Assembly: GCF_022605725.1 (NCBI RefSeq)
Contig: NC_065550.1
Location: forward strand, 26,540,262-26,604,261
Length of the DNA stretch: 64,000 bases
Reading direction: 5' to 3'
Source of the DNA: Anthonomus grandis grandis
Lineage: Eukaryota; Arthropoda; Insecta; Coleoptera; Curculionidae
The position numbers and the translations under genes were made by a program. This document shows, one piece after another, positions 46,735 through 56,833 of this stretch; the first letter of the stretch is position 1, and each line of letters begins with the position of its first letter. Under the pieces are notes generated by a model. That model saw nothing but the letters and a program-made list of their open reading frames with translations, was not told the DNA's origin and did no database searches.

Positions 46735-47090
46735 CAGCTACCTCCAGCCCTGACTCTCCGTTCAATCGTCGCCATCCTCGTCTACTAGTCATAAATTTAT
46801 TTAAATATTTTCCTTGTATATCTGTATATATTGTAGACTTTTAAGATTAGTTGTATAACAAACTAGTTTTTTTCCCAACTTTTTTGAGGACAGTACTGCA
46901 TACAAGTTGTTAAATCAACTTAGGCATGACCCCTCTATTGTAAAACAGTATGTGTATATAATGTTTGAATAAATTGAATTGAATTGAAATTGAAAAAAAA
47001 AATATATATTTTTTATCACTTCCAATTGAACACACAAATGATTTTAAACTCTATTATTTACTTCCTATTCCAACTTAACATAATTCAGAT

Positions 47091-47807
47091 TTGCTTAAAA
47101 TAAATCCAAACATTAAATATCTTCTGAAATCCGAAAATAATGAACAGATTAGACATCTGAATGATAAATGTGTCACAGGTAGACCATACCATTGCCCAAA
47201 AACGTTGCAATCCACGTCTAATGTAACTTGTAAAATCAATATTGTAGTTAAACAAACAACACAATCATGTCGTTTTCATAAACTTCAGATCCCAGAGAAT
47301 CATATAGAAATGATTCCAGAATTAAACCAAATTTTGGCAGTTTTCCTCGAACCTGAAAACCTCGAAGTTCAATGCAAAACTCAAACGACCGTGAAGAATC
47401 TTAAAGGAGTCTTTCTAATTAAGGAGGGATTTTGCAAAATTTTCTACAGAAAACAAATGCTAATTTTTCAAGAAAAAAGCTATGGTAGCCCTCTAGTCCT
47501 CGACGCCCCGAACTTAAAGTTCAAACCAGAAAATCTTCCGAAGTTTCACATTCAACTAGAAAACTTGCATCTGGATACGCCAATGCTTAATCCAATAATC
47601 CCAGTGGAAGAAACCTCATATTCAAGCAAATATTACATCCCAAGCCTATGGACAATCACCCTGTATGTAGGCCTACTAGTGGCAGTATTGCTTTTCCTTA
47701 TAAAGAAAAGAGAGGTGTACAGAAACTGGTCCAAAACCAAGGATATAATTAGTATAGTTATTAGTTATTATATAGATATTTTCTACGTTTTAAGGGGGTT
47801 ATTTTGA
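47091..47807 (+). pseudogene. Env-like C-terminal fragment of an errantivirus-like element
   Basis: A 238-residue open frame with no proper start. Seen: several Cys-containing segments in residues 25-115 (K-C-V-T-G, Y-H-C-P), a Pro-rich stretch around 145-180, one strong membrane segment at about residues 185-204 and then KKREV, that is, a type I membrane-protein tail with a cytoplasmic end of about 34 residues. This layout fits the membrane-anchored half of baculovirus-F-like envelope proteins carried by insect gypsy-group elements. The outer half including any fusion-peptide region is missing, as are gag and pol. A G-run (47794-47798) after the stop region serves as a likely polypurine tract. 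Confidence 0.65.
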
Positions 47808-49620
47808 CTTCGATGAGATATATTTAAAAAAATTAAGTACTTTTCATTTTTTTCATTCAAAGATATTCACGTTCTATATTTTTAATGCCTGAAAAATAAT
47901 ATTTTTTAAGTACCAATCTGAAATCAAAAATACTATTTATTTATTTTTTAATATTTGTTTTAACTTTTTACAGGCATTTTAAAATATAAATTTTATTTTT
48001 ACTTGATAAGTGGTTAATAACCGCAAAAAAAAATTAATTTGTGCTTATTTTAGGCGATTTGAAAGATTTTTTTTTCTGTTATTGCATAAAATATCTAAAT
48101 AATACGTTTAATTTCCTGAAAGATAAAAGGTGTATATTCATTTTATGTTTATTAATTTCTTGTTGAAAATTCAGGCTTTTTTAATGCCTGAAAAAGATCA
48201 ACAAATAACTTGTTGCCTTGCCTAAAAGTGAATTTTATTCCATATTCACAATAGATGGCCTGATTTCTTAGCACTTTTCAGGCTCTTAAGTATATAGGGT
48301 TACTTTTAAATAGGTTTTTTTTTAGCTAATGTAAAATATATTTTTTTTTTACGGGTTGAGAAAAATTAACAAATTCCTCAACTGCCTGAATGAAAAAAAT
48401 ATTTTTCACTCTATTATTGAAAGTTTTTAATTATTGTTATTATAACAAAAAAGTTTCAACAAAAATACAATAGACTCCCTTTTCAAATAATTATTTAATT
48501 CTTGCTTGTTACTACGCTATTCTTACTGTAGTTGTGCCCTAGGTATAAAATTACAAAAAAGGTTGTTAAAACCTATTTTTAAAAACTGAAGTAATTTTCA
48601 TTCTTTAGGTAGTTGAAATAATAACGAAAGTGGTAAAAAGAAAAAGTAGAAGAAAAAAAGGCTTCTTTCAGGCTAGTTTAAGTACTTTTTTAAATATTTT
48701 TTTTTCTTACTTCAAGGCAATTGTAGCACTATTTGTCAAATCATTTTTCACTTCCAGTTACTTCAACAAATATTTGTTCTTTCATGCAGTCAATAGTTTT
48801 TTTTAATTTTACCTTTGTACTTTATATATTTTCTATGTCTCTAAGAAGTTATTTTGGTGTCGATTAAATAAAACTCAAAAAATTAAAGCACTTTTAAAAT
48901 TTTTCCAGGCAGTAGATATTCACGTTTACTCTTATATTGCTTGAAAAACTATTTTTAGAACAACATTTTTCAAGTATCTACCAGAAAGTGCTATATATAC
49001 CTACTAAAAAATGCTATATACCCATTGTTTAATATAAGTTTAAAAACTGCAGAAGAAAACCGTTCGTTAGGTTGTTTTTGCTTTGTAATTTAAAATCATT
49101 ATTTTCCCATTACTGCCTAAAAAAATTAATCAATAACTTAAGCTTCCTGAATGACAATACCTGTATGTTTATCTATTTATTTTTTGTGGAAAATTCAGGC
49201 TTGTTTACTGCCTAAAAAAAATCAACAAATAGTTTCAAATGCCTGTAGTAAAAAGACGGTCCTCTGTTGTGAATCTTCAATAAATTGAGAAGATTTCTTT
49301 GCACTTTTTAGTCCCTTGAGTATATGGGATTACTTTTGTCAGGTAATATATTTTTTTTTGCCTAACTGCATAAATGTCTTCAACTGCTTGGACAAAGAAA
49401 ACCATTTTTTACTCAAACATTGAATGTTTTTATTTCTACGTTAATTTTGTGATATTTTTCATTACAAATCGAGATATTTTTTTAATTTTTATTTATTTCC
49501 AACTTTCTAGGAGGGTTGAAAGTTATTACTAACCCATTTTGTATTCCTGTTTACTATACTTATGTATCTGAAATAACGTGTCATTTCTTTTATGTTTTTT
49601 TTTTAAATTTCGAATATCAA
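47790..49620. repeat. Two diverged copies of a ~1.03-kb direct repeat
   Basis: Copy 1 starts near 47780 (atattttctacg...gttattttga), copy 2 near 48812 (atattttctatg...gttattttgg). Ordered matches: gatattcacgtt (47862, 48914), aaaattcaggctt with tgcct(g/a)aaaaa then atcaacaaata (48168, 49193), gtatat(a/g)gg(g/a)ttactttt (48290, 49319), and tcaactgc(c/t)tg (48378, 49381). gcctgaaa phrases of family B fill both. Copy 1 begins exactly at the env/polypurine boundary, so these might be old LTRs. They do not match 44400-44668. Confidence 0.7.
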
Positions 49621-49719
49621 TTCGCTTTCCTCACAAAGGATATGATTTATTAACATGTATAGGCCTATTTTGCAAGATACAATTTTTGCAAGTAACAATT
49701 TAAATTAGTTCGACAAGTG
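49621..49719. other. Short AT-rich spacer
   Basis: Nothing seen. Confidence 0.4.
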
Positions 49720-50110
49720 TTTATAACTTGGGCCCAATGAACTGGTTCCTCCCTATATTTTACGACCGTCTGACTTGCAACTTCGCAACTATAAAGCTTA
49801 CCTAAGCCCCAGTTTAGTTACTCATTTGACTATAAAGCAAACAAAGCTGGGAAAGGCGTCTTCTTGCTATACCACCGCTCAAGTTTAGAACCGTCTTACG
49901 GAAGCCTGAGGGGCTTACGACTCTTTTTCATATGGAGCGTCAGGGACTTCCCCGAAGGAAAGCGGGGATTTGCGTTGTCGACGGAGTTTCCCAACTTTCC
50001 GGGGAAACTGAAAACTTTGCGCCGGATGGACCCGTATATTTTAAATGGTCCCGTATACGTAGCTCTATAGTTTCCAGATACTTGTTTTGTATAGGTTTAC
50101 GTTCGAAAAC
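49720..50110. other. G+C/CpG-richer islet
   Basis: Sharp G+C block (gaaagcggggatttgcgttgt near 49959). Frames on both strands (49864-50070, 49932-50162, 49940-50134 reverse) overlap each other with no domain, which is what a G+C block without stops produces by chance. Not called as genes. Confidence 0.4.
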
Positions 50111-51039
50111 TTTGGAGAAGGTAAAAAAAGGCAATGTTTTTATAATGTCAATTATTATTTGATCTAAGTCCCCTTAAATTAATCTTTTCTGATCCCTTAT
50201 ATAAAGACTTACATTTGGCATACAGGTATGGACTTAAAAAGGTGTCATTGACGTTTTTTGACGATTTTTTTAGATCGTTTCGTTACATATTTTTGGCACT
50301 TTCTTATAGATGTAAAAAAAGAACGTCTTTACCTTTTGTCAACTGTTAAATCATTGGCCAATATAAAGGTTTTTCAGGATATTTGTTAGGCCTAGCAAAG
50401 ACCTATAAATGTGTCTTGTTCAGTCATGGATTTGACATGACTGAATAAGAGACAAATGTTTTCACAAACGTCATAAATTAGTCTAAGACTAAGCAAGGGT
50501 TAAAAACAAATTAAACAAAATGGTCCATGAAGATTTTAATGCATTGAAAACGTCTGTTTTTGTTTTTAAATTGCTTTAAAAGAAATTTTTTTGGTTTCTT
50601 TTGGTCACGTTTTTAGATGCATAATTGTTGCTTATTTAAATTCCGTTTAAAAATTTTCAAAAATCTGGATAGGTTCGGAAATATTCGGAAAAAAACCCAA
50701 TTTAATGGTACCTTTTAGCCACCTTAAAATCATAACATAATAATCAATTTCCTGATGTTTTGACAAGAATTAACAGTTTTTAATTTTTTTTAACAATAAA
50801 ATAAGTGCAGTTTTGGCTTATGATTTTCGCTATAGGTAGGAAGAGGATGAAAACGAAGGTATTTCATATTTAATAACCATAATAATTAACCATACTCAAT
50901 TCAAAATATACAAAATTAGTCTTAAATTTTAAACAATGTTAAAAGATTAAGAACTAATAAACTAAACTAACAAGTCAACTAAACTAAATTTAATATTAAT
51001 TAAACTATGAAGTAAATTCTCAAATAGCCCTTCTTCATT
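50111..51039. other. Non-coding AT-rich DNA with a hairpin
   Basis: An inverted repeat at 50415-50428 / 50436-50449 (core ttcagtcatg / catgactgaa, one mismatch in 14) is the only structure seen. No coding signal. Confidence 0.5.
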
Positions 51040-51400
51040 TTCTATGCAGTTTTGATTTACCTGCACATATTGCCTGTTAACGTCGGCTGGATTATTCTCC
51101 CTCTCGCTCCTGAATTCACCATTTCAGCAATACAGCCTTGCTGCAAAATCTTAATGTCTTGTGGATTTTTTTTAATAAATAATTTTATAATAGCCTTAAA
51201 AAAATCCAGCGGGGACAAATCTGTGCTTCTAGCAGGCCAACGCTTAACACGCTGGTTTCCAATCCACTAATTAGGAAAGTTTTCGTCTAAAAATTAAGTT
51301 TCTACCGTTCCACTATGGTGTTGTGACCCATATTGTCGCCACATATTAGGTGGCTCGTTTCCAAACTCATGTAATACAGCGTTACTCAATATCTGCAGGA
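51040..51400 (-). pseudogene. Mariner-type transposase C-terminal fragment
   Basis: The reverse strand read leftwards gives a decayed QYGSQHHSGTV block near 51310-51345, LDENFPN-WIGNQRV near 51260-51295, then WPARSTDLSPLDFFKAI near 51195-51245 (the third catalytic block) and a tail with EMVNSGARGRI near 51100-51135. Only the last third of a Tc1/mariner-superfamily transposase remains, with frame changes. No inverted ends are recognised. Confidence 0.7.
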
Positions 51401-51559
51401 AGCTTTAGGCATTTAAATTTTTACTTGTAAAAAATTCGCTCCAGTATTATATTTCGATTGAGACACATACATTTACACACATACACATACATTAATAATG
51501 ATATTCTTTATCTTTGGACCTGATTGGTTTAACGTGGATTTTTAACCTTATAATAATGG

Positions 51560-52045
51560 TCACTAGTTCGGTTAAAAAGACCGCTTATCGAAAAGCTGTA
51601 TTCATCCATCGAGATGCTCTTATTTAAAAATTCCTTATCTTCTTAAATTTTTCCATTGAGCCAATGGCAAAAATTTAATCTTCTATCGAAGTTTCCAAGT
51701 CTAAGGTCTTATCTAATATGAAGCTATATCTCAGCCACTACAAATCTATCTAATGGACATCCAAGATTTCCTTTTTTCTGAAATATGTTCAATGGACATC
51801 GGTTTAATTTCTGAAAAAACCAATATCCATAGGATTATATAAATATCACAAACTTTATCGGCCATAGGACCATTAAATAAAATTTCCCACTGAACAGATA
51901 ATTTGTTGACGTAAAGGGATGTAAAATAGAAAGTCTAATGGATAGTAACTATAAAAAATGTATGTACAGTCTCCATTGGATGGGCATAGATTTGCAAAAC
52001 AGGTCAACTAACGGTACAATCTTGGCTCTCATTTTAACATCTAGC
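51560..52045. repeat. ccattgg-rich repeat, left copy
   Basis: The segment 51735-51990 (tctaatggacatccaa...tccataggattata...aaatatcacaaactttatcggccatagg...aaagggatgta) is repeated with drift at 57755-57975. The motif ccattgg / ccaatgg / tggacat recurs throughout this stretch and again from 56834 to 57980. The pogo element at 52048-56831 was inserted into this repeat domain. Confidence 0.75.
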
Positions 52046-52211
52046 TAGGGTAAAGTCGGGAGAGATGACGCGCCGGGACGCATATTTATATCTATCAGAC
52101 GGTATTGCAAAGCGAGCGATGCCCGAACGCAGTTCTTATCTATCACATGTTTTGCAAACGCGCCTCTTTAACTAGCACATGCGATCGCCAAAAATGTCGT
52201 TTTTCGATTAA

Positions 52212-52892
52212 ATGCATCAATCGGCGGTCATTAAAAAATATAATATTACGAATGCCTGCAATGTTCTTTCGGAACAACAGAAACACATTATCTATAAAAT
52301 AGCGACTGGGAACCAACCCCCTTCTAATTCGCTTAAACCCCTTCTACTAAAAAAATATGTAACTGATGTAGAACAGAGTGTACCTTCACCCATAAAAGAA
52401 AGCCGGAATGTAGAGCCCAGTAACGATTTTGTTGTTAATATTGGGCACCCAGGGGAACAAGATATTGAAAAAACTGAGGTCACAGGCGTTTTAGACGAAT
52501 GGAAAACATTTGTACATGAATTGGATCTTAACGTTCAACAAAATCTGTTAGATGATCCTGAGAATTTTGTAGGTAGGGTGAAGGCATTCATGCAAAACTA
52601 CAAAAAAAATATTAACAGTTCGTCGTCTCTTCTGAGTAGATTGCACACAGCCTTTAAACCCTGCTGTTTATCTTTAAATAGGAAATTAGTACAGACAACT
52701 AGAAAAGGTACTAAAATTTCTGTCCAGCCCGCAAGTGTAGGAAGGAGAAAGACCAAATTTACAGGAAGAAGACGATTTCAGTCTGGAAGAAAACCGAACA
52801 AATCAACCAATAACGAAAAGCTAGCTCCTCATAGCCTTAAAAGTTGTGACACGCAAAATCGAGCTCTAGGAGCTAGAAAAATAGCTAAATAA
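52212..52892 (+). CDS. Accessory ORF of the pogo-type element, 226 aa
   Basis: Intact forward frame starting at ATG 52212, about 165 bases inside the left inverted end. The N-terminal 60 residues look helical. An acidic middle (VLDEWKTFVHELDLNVQQN) and a helical block (FVGRVKAFMQNYKKN, then SSLLSRLHTAF) follow. The C-terminal 80 residues are strongly basic: KGTKISVQPASVGRRKTKFTG, GRRRFQSGRKP, then an APHSLKSC...N..LGARK ending. The ISVQP-RRK / GR-P / HSLK-C-N-LG wording is one I recognise from uncharacterised ORFs in animal DNA transposons; its function is unknown, nucleic-acid binding is an inference from the basic tail. Being uninterrupted in a decayed neighbourhood suggests late selection or chance. 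It could be a captured ORF of another element. Confidence 0.6.
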   Translation: MHQSAVIKKYNITNACNVLSEQQKHIIYKIATGNQPPSNSLKPLLLKKYVTDVEQSVPSPIKESRNVEPSNDFVVNIGHPGEQDIEKTEVTGVLDEWKTFVHELDLNVQQNLLDDPENFVGRVKAFMQNYKKNINSSSSLLSRLHTAFKPCCLSLNRKLVQTTRKGTKISVQPASVGRRKTKFTGRRRFQSGRKPNKSTNNEKLAPHSLKSCDTQNRALGARKIAK

Positions 52893-52930
52893 TACCAGGT
52901 TCTTATATTTGTATAATATACGAGTAGTAT

Positions 52931-53152
52931 GTAGGTTATTAAAAAAAAATGCGAAAAAATTAAGAGGTAATTTTTTGTTTAAAATAAAGGGTAGTTTGTT
53001 GTACAAATGTTGTATCAAAAGTCAACGTAATTAAAAGTAACTAACCTTTATTAATCCGATATCTCCCTAATGTTTATACAACAAATTACCCTTTATTTGA
53101 ACAAGGAATAACCCCCTTAAGTTTTTTGTACTTATTTTGAGACAACCTGTAT
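52931..53152. mobile_element. Fold-back MITE nested in the pogo element
   Basis: Left arm aaaataaagggtagtttgtt (52980-52999) and right arm aacaaattaccctttatttg (about 53080-53099) are complementary, and looser pairing continues outwards (aagaggtaa / ttaaggggg with ttatt) to a right terminus agacaacctgta at about 53141-53152. The left terminus gtaggtta is decayed. A non-coding family in the style of the cagggtg MITEs. Confidence 0.7.
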
Positions 53153-53330
53153 AAGTTTTACCGTTATTTTGCTGTTTGTATTCAGATGTTTCTAAATGTT
53201 TAAAAAGTAGTTTTGTTGTTTTTATTATTTCATTTGATAGTTTCATGTCAAATAAAACTTGAGAGATTATTGTCGTTATTATTTTGATCTATATAGTACT
53301 ATAGGTGTACTTTTATACTGTGGTACTGTA

Positions 53331-53675
53331 CAGGGTGTAAATAAATAAGTACGAAAAAATTTAGGGTGTGACTCTTGTGTGGGTTAATTTTAAGAAAAAA
53401 ACTTATATATGAACCTATATGAACGTATGTCCTAGAAGTCCTAACTTTCGAGATACAGGGTGGATGCACAGAAAATGCATACCAAATTATACTACAATAT
53501 CTACAGGGGTTTCATAAGTATAAAAAAACATATGTTGTTCTTAAATATTTACCACCCTGTATCTGAAAAGTTAGGACTTTTAGGACATACATATGTGTTC
53601 ATTTAAAATTCTTTTCTTTAAATTTACCCAAGAATCACCCCCTGATTTTTTTCGCACTTATTTATTTACACCCTG
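53331..53675. mobile_element. Fold-back MITE, family CAGGGTG (copy 2)
   Basis: cagggtgtaaataaataagt at the left, cttatttatttacaccctg at the right, flanked by TA (53329-53330 and 53676-53677). Arms pair for over 140 bases (including cctagaagtcctaactttc / aaaagttaggacttttagg). 345 bases; same family as 3354-3913. It inserted into the pogo element and so is younger than it. Confidence 0.9.
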
Positions 53676-54597
53676 TATCATAGGATACAAAAATCGAGTT
53701 TGGAATAACAAATTTCCAATAATATGTCATCATTCGTAATATTCATAAAAAAGGTGCCTCTTTTAATCTGGAGGTAAGAACACCTGGCTGCTGGCAAGGC
53801 TGCTGTCTACCTATATAAGAATCTTTTATGCAAGATTACTCATTCTAAGTGCAAAAATCAAAAATATGATATTAATGAATCGCCATTTTTTGTTTTTGTT
53901 TTTGTTTTTGATTTTAACTTAAAAACCAGGCCCAAAAATAAAAATAAAACGTGCTGTTATGCCCTTCATAAATTGGCAGTACTGGCAGTAAGACCACAAC
54001 AGTTTTTATTTTCCTTATTTACTATTTTCCTCGAAGAAATCCTGCATAAACACATTTTTTTAAAACTGTTGTCCTATAATGACCCCTATCGGCAAGAACA
54101 CAAATCTAACGATAGATTGAATTATCAATCATTAATAAATATTGTGCACATACGATACCATCGAGAGAAACACATATACCTGTGATTGGACTGAACGTCG
54201 AGCTGAAAAGTCACGTAGTGGAGAGCGCTTGTCTTGTTTTCGCTAGGAAATTAAAATACAGTTTATTTAGCGATTACAGGTGATAGCACATGTAACATGT
54301 AAGAATGTGTATTCTTATATGTATTCTTCTAATGTGTATTATGTGTTATATGGGTGATAGTTATGAAGGCGCTTTTCTCTTGTTTTTTCATATAAAAAGG
54401 CGTTAAAATATAGGCGCAGTATAATTTTTCTAATTGGTTAGTACCACGAAGTTTCGGAACATGTTAAAAAATATTTTATTTTAACCAAAGTTCGTAAATA
54501 ACCAAAAAAATACTTGACTTAGGACAAACTAGGTTATGTTAGTAACGTGCTTATATTAAGGCGAGTGCGTTTACTTCATAACACATAGAATAATATA

Positions 54598-54638
54598 GGT
54601 GCGTCATCTCTCCCACACATCTGGGATAGATGACGCAT
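54598..54638. promoter_or_regulatory. Inverted pair of terminal-type motifs upstream of the transposase
   Basis: tgcgtcatctctccca (54601-54616) followed by tgggatagatgacgca (54623-54638) are near-complementary and match the inner part of the element's inverted ends (gggagagatgacgc / gcgtcatctgtccc). They sit about 35-70 bases before the transposase start, where a transposase binding site could repress or time its own promoter. Confidence 0.6.
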
Positions 54639-54670
54639 AATTTATAAAAATTTGTTTACTTTAAAAGTCA

Positions 54671-56419
54671 ATGTTTATTTTCACATCCTTCAAAATGCCA
54701 ACATTTTACGGTCCTAGAAAAAGTTCAAGGGACAAATGGACAGAAGAAGAACTGCTAAAAGCTATAGAAGCTGTAAGAGTCAGAAACGTTTCAATAAGAC
54801 AGGCTGCAAGGGCAAATAATATTCCTGAAAGAACGCTAAGATTTAGAATGCACAAAAACGATTTTAAGAAAGGTGGAATGGGTGGAAAATCACTTTTGGG
54901 GGAGGATGTTGAAAAAAAGCTTTGTAAGCATATTAAAAAGCTACAAAATTCTGGATTTGCACCAACAACTGTTAGAATTTTGGCCTACAATTTAGCAAAA
55001 TCGTTGGATATTAAAGTAAGTTCAATACACAAGCCCATATGGCCGGAAAAGATTGGTTGAAACTTTTTTTAAATCAAAATAAGAGCCTTTCTATAAGAAA
55101 AGCAGAGGGCCTTTGGAGGATAAGCCTTTGAATATTTTTAATATGGATGAAAGTGGCTTGCAGCTTAACAATGATCCTGGAAAAGTTATCGCTGCAAAAG
55201 AAAGTAAAGATATTCATGTTATTAAAGGTCAAGAAGGAGGAGAGACTAATTCTTGTGGCTTGCTGTAATGCAGAAGGTTAATTTTTACCACCATATTGTA
55301 TTTTTTTAAGGGGGTGAACAAGCAACAAGTTTGGGAAGAAAATATACCGCCCGGAGCCATAATTAAAATGAGAAAAAAGTCTGCTTATATTTGTGAAGAG
55401 CTGTTCATGGATTGGCTAACAAATCACTTCATACCCAGGAAGCCAGCTGGAAAGTGTCTCCTGATTTTAGATAGTCATGGTTCTCATATGAACTCTTATG
55501 AAATGCTAGAAACTGCCCTGGAAAATGACATTTTCTTATTGTGCCTGCCCAGCCATACTACCCATTTTTACAATCCCTTGATCGCTCTTTTTTTAAGCCA
55601 CTGAAAAGTTACTTTAAACGTGCATGTGATGAATTTATAAGGATAAATCCAGGCAAACGTATTGAATGCAGATATTTTGGGAAACTTCTTGCTGATTCTT
55701 GGACACATGCAGCAACAACTGGAATATAAGAATTTCGTGCTACAGGAATTTAGCCCTTGAAACCATCTGCTATCCCAGATCATGCTTGAACTACCTTCTC
55801 AACATTTAACAAGTAACGCTCAGAACCTGGTCCTCCTCAATCCACATTAACACCCAATGTAGCATTGACAAGTTCAAACTCTTCCCCTCTTAAGACATTG
55901 GATAATCATTCTGCAGTGCCTGTCGCTTGTACATCAGATTGGACGCCTTCAAAGATTTTAGAAGATCTTTCTCCTGTTTCCAAGATCGTAGCTTCAAAGA
56001 ATCCAAAAAGAAGAAAACAGACTGCCCAAGACCTAACTAGCCCTATCAACATTTTGAAAATAAAAGAGAAGAGACTCAAAAAACTAGACCTTAAAGCCAA
56101 AAAATTAGAAAAACAGAAGCAAAACCAACAAAAAGAAAAAGCACTCTCACTTTCTCGCGTGAGTGCTCTTAATTCTGCCAAACGCAAATTAGTTGAAAGT
56201 CAGTCGTCATCGTCAGATAATGAGGATGATTTCTCAATTAATGATTCCACCGATGACGAGATTTTTGATGAGAATGAATGTGTTGGTTGTACGACCAAAC
56301 AACCACTGTAGACTGGAAAAAATGTGTTAAATGTGAGAGATAGATGGGTTCATGCTTTTTCCTGCACCTCATATGAACAACATTGCATGTTATGTGCTAA
56401 ACTAGTTTTTAAAAAATAG
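54671..56419 (+). pseudogene. Pogo-type DDE transposase with PHD-like tail
   Basis: N-terminal Psq-type helix-turn-helix: KWTEEELLKAIEAVRV, VSIRQAARANNIPERTLRFRM (54735-54850). The second DNA-binding unit reads AGKDWLKLFLNQNKSLSIRK (55041-55105) after a one-base slip near 55018. A deletion removes about 50 residues before NMDESGLQLNND (first Asp, about 55140). Then KGVNKQQVWEENIPPGAI, CLLILDSHGSH (second Asp, about 55460) and, after a slip near 55565, SLDRSFFKPLKSYFKRA (third Asp), a pogo DDD triad. The C-terminal region is a Lys-rich coiled coil (56050-56150), an acidic Ser stretch and, past a slip near 56300, a Cys/His zinc-finger-like end (C..C, W..C..C, WVH-F-C, H-C--C) to 56419. About five breaks, so inactive. 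Confidence 0.85.
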
Positions 56420-56833
56420 CCATGTTAATATTTAATTCATATTATCTAGAATTTTTTCTGTTACTTTTTTTATTTTATTTAAGCTACCTATATTTAATGT
56501 GAGCTTAATACTTACATTTTTCTTACACATTTTTCACTTTTTTTTTTAATTATGTATAAAGCTCATAAGCAATAACACCCACCCGGTCGGCGTCAACACA
56601 CCCATATAGGATGGGTGATATTGCCAAATACATAATAAGGAAAAAAAAATTTATTGACAGGAAAACCTGATTTATTGAATCCAAATAATATATTTTTCAC
56701 ATATAAACTATTAAATGAAAATGACAAAAATAAATATTTAAATGTGGTTTTTATTTACTGTCTCCCAATGTTAGAACTATAAACTTTATCACGCAACAAG
56801 AAAAGGTGCGTCATCTGTCCCAACTCTACCCTA

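Larger units (their letters stand above)
44890..47000 (+). mobile_element. LINE (CR1/L2-like) inserted in the LTR element
   Basis: Two coding remnants of one LINE (ORF1 at 44950-45477 and the ORF2 end at 45780-46731), then a 3' untranslated region with a stem-loop at 46904-46921 and a tail of ttgaa repeats at about 46963-46985. The order LTR leader - LINE - env is best read as an insertion (or recombination) inside the LTR element. The middle of the LINE is deleted: ORF2 appears to begin near 45530 but jumps to the RT palm at about 45775. Same family as 15730-18570. Confidence 0.75.
52048..56831 (+). mobile_element. Pogo-type DNA transposon, 4.8 kb, two coding regions
   Basis: Inverted ends gggtaaagtcgggagagatgacg (52048-) and cgtcatctgtcccaactctaccc (to 56831) match over 27 bases with four differences. 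The target TA flanks both sides (52046-52047, 56832-56833). Inside are an accessory ORF (52212-52892), two nested MITEs (about 52931-53152 and 53331-53675), an inverted pair of terminal-type motifs (54598-54638) and a pogo transposase (54671-56419). The same ccattgg-type repeat domain lies on both sides. Long for a pogo element, which are usually 2-3 kb. Confidence 0.85.

Noticed and set aside
47798..48070. 3' LTR partner for 44400-44668
   Set aside because: Only the first ten or so bases agree; the rest is family-B repeat that also occurs at 48845 onwards.
49864..50162. Three overlapping frames on both strands
   Set aside because: A G+C-rich block with few stops gives frames by chance; none shows a domain.
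55016..55021. GTAAGT as a possible intron start in the pogo transposase
   Set aside because: The protein wording resumes within about 20 bases in another frame, so a small frameshift explains it better.
55568..55783. Reverse frame with aromatic and Cys residues
   Set aside because: Antisense of the third catalytic block of the pogo transposase.
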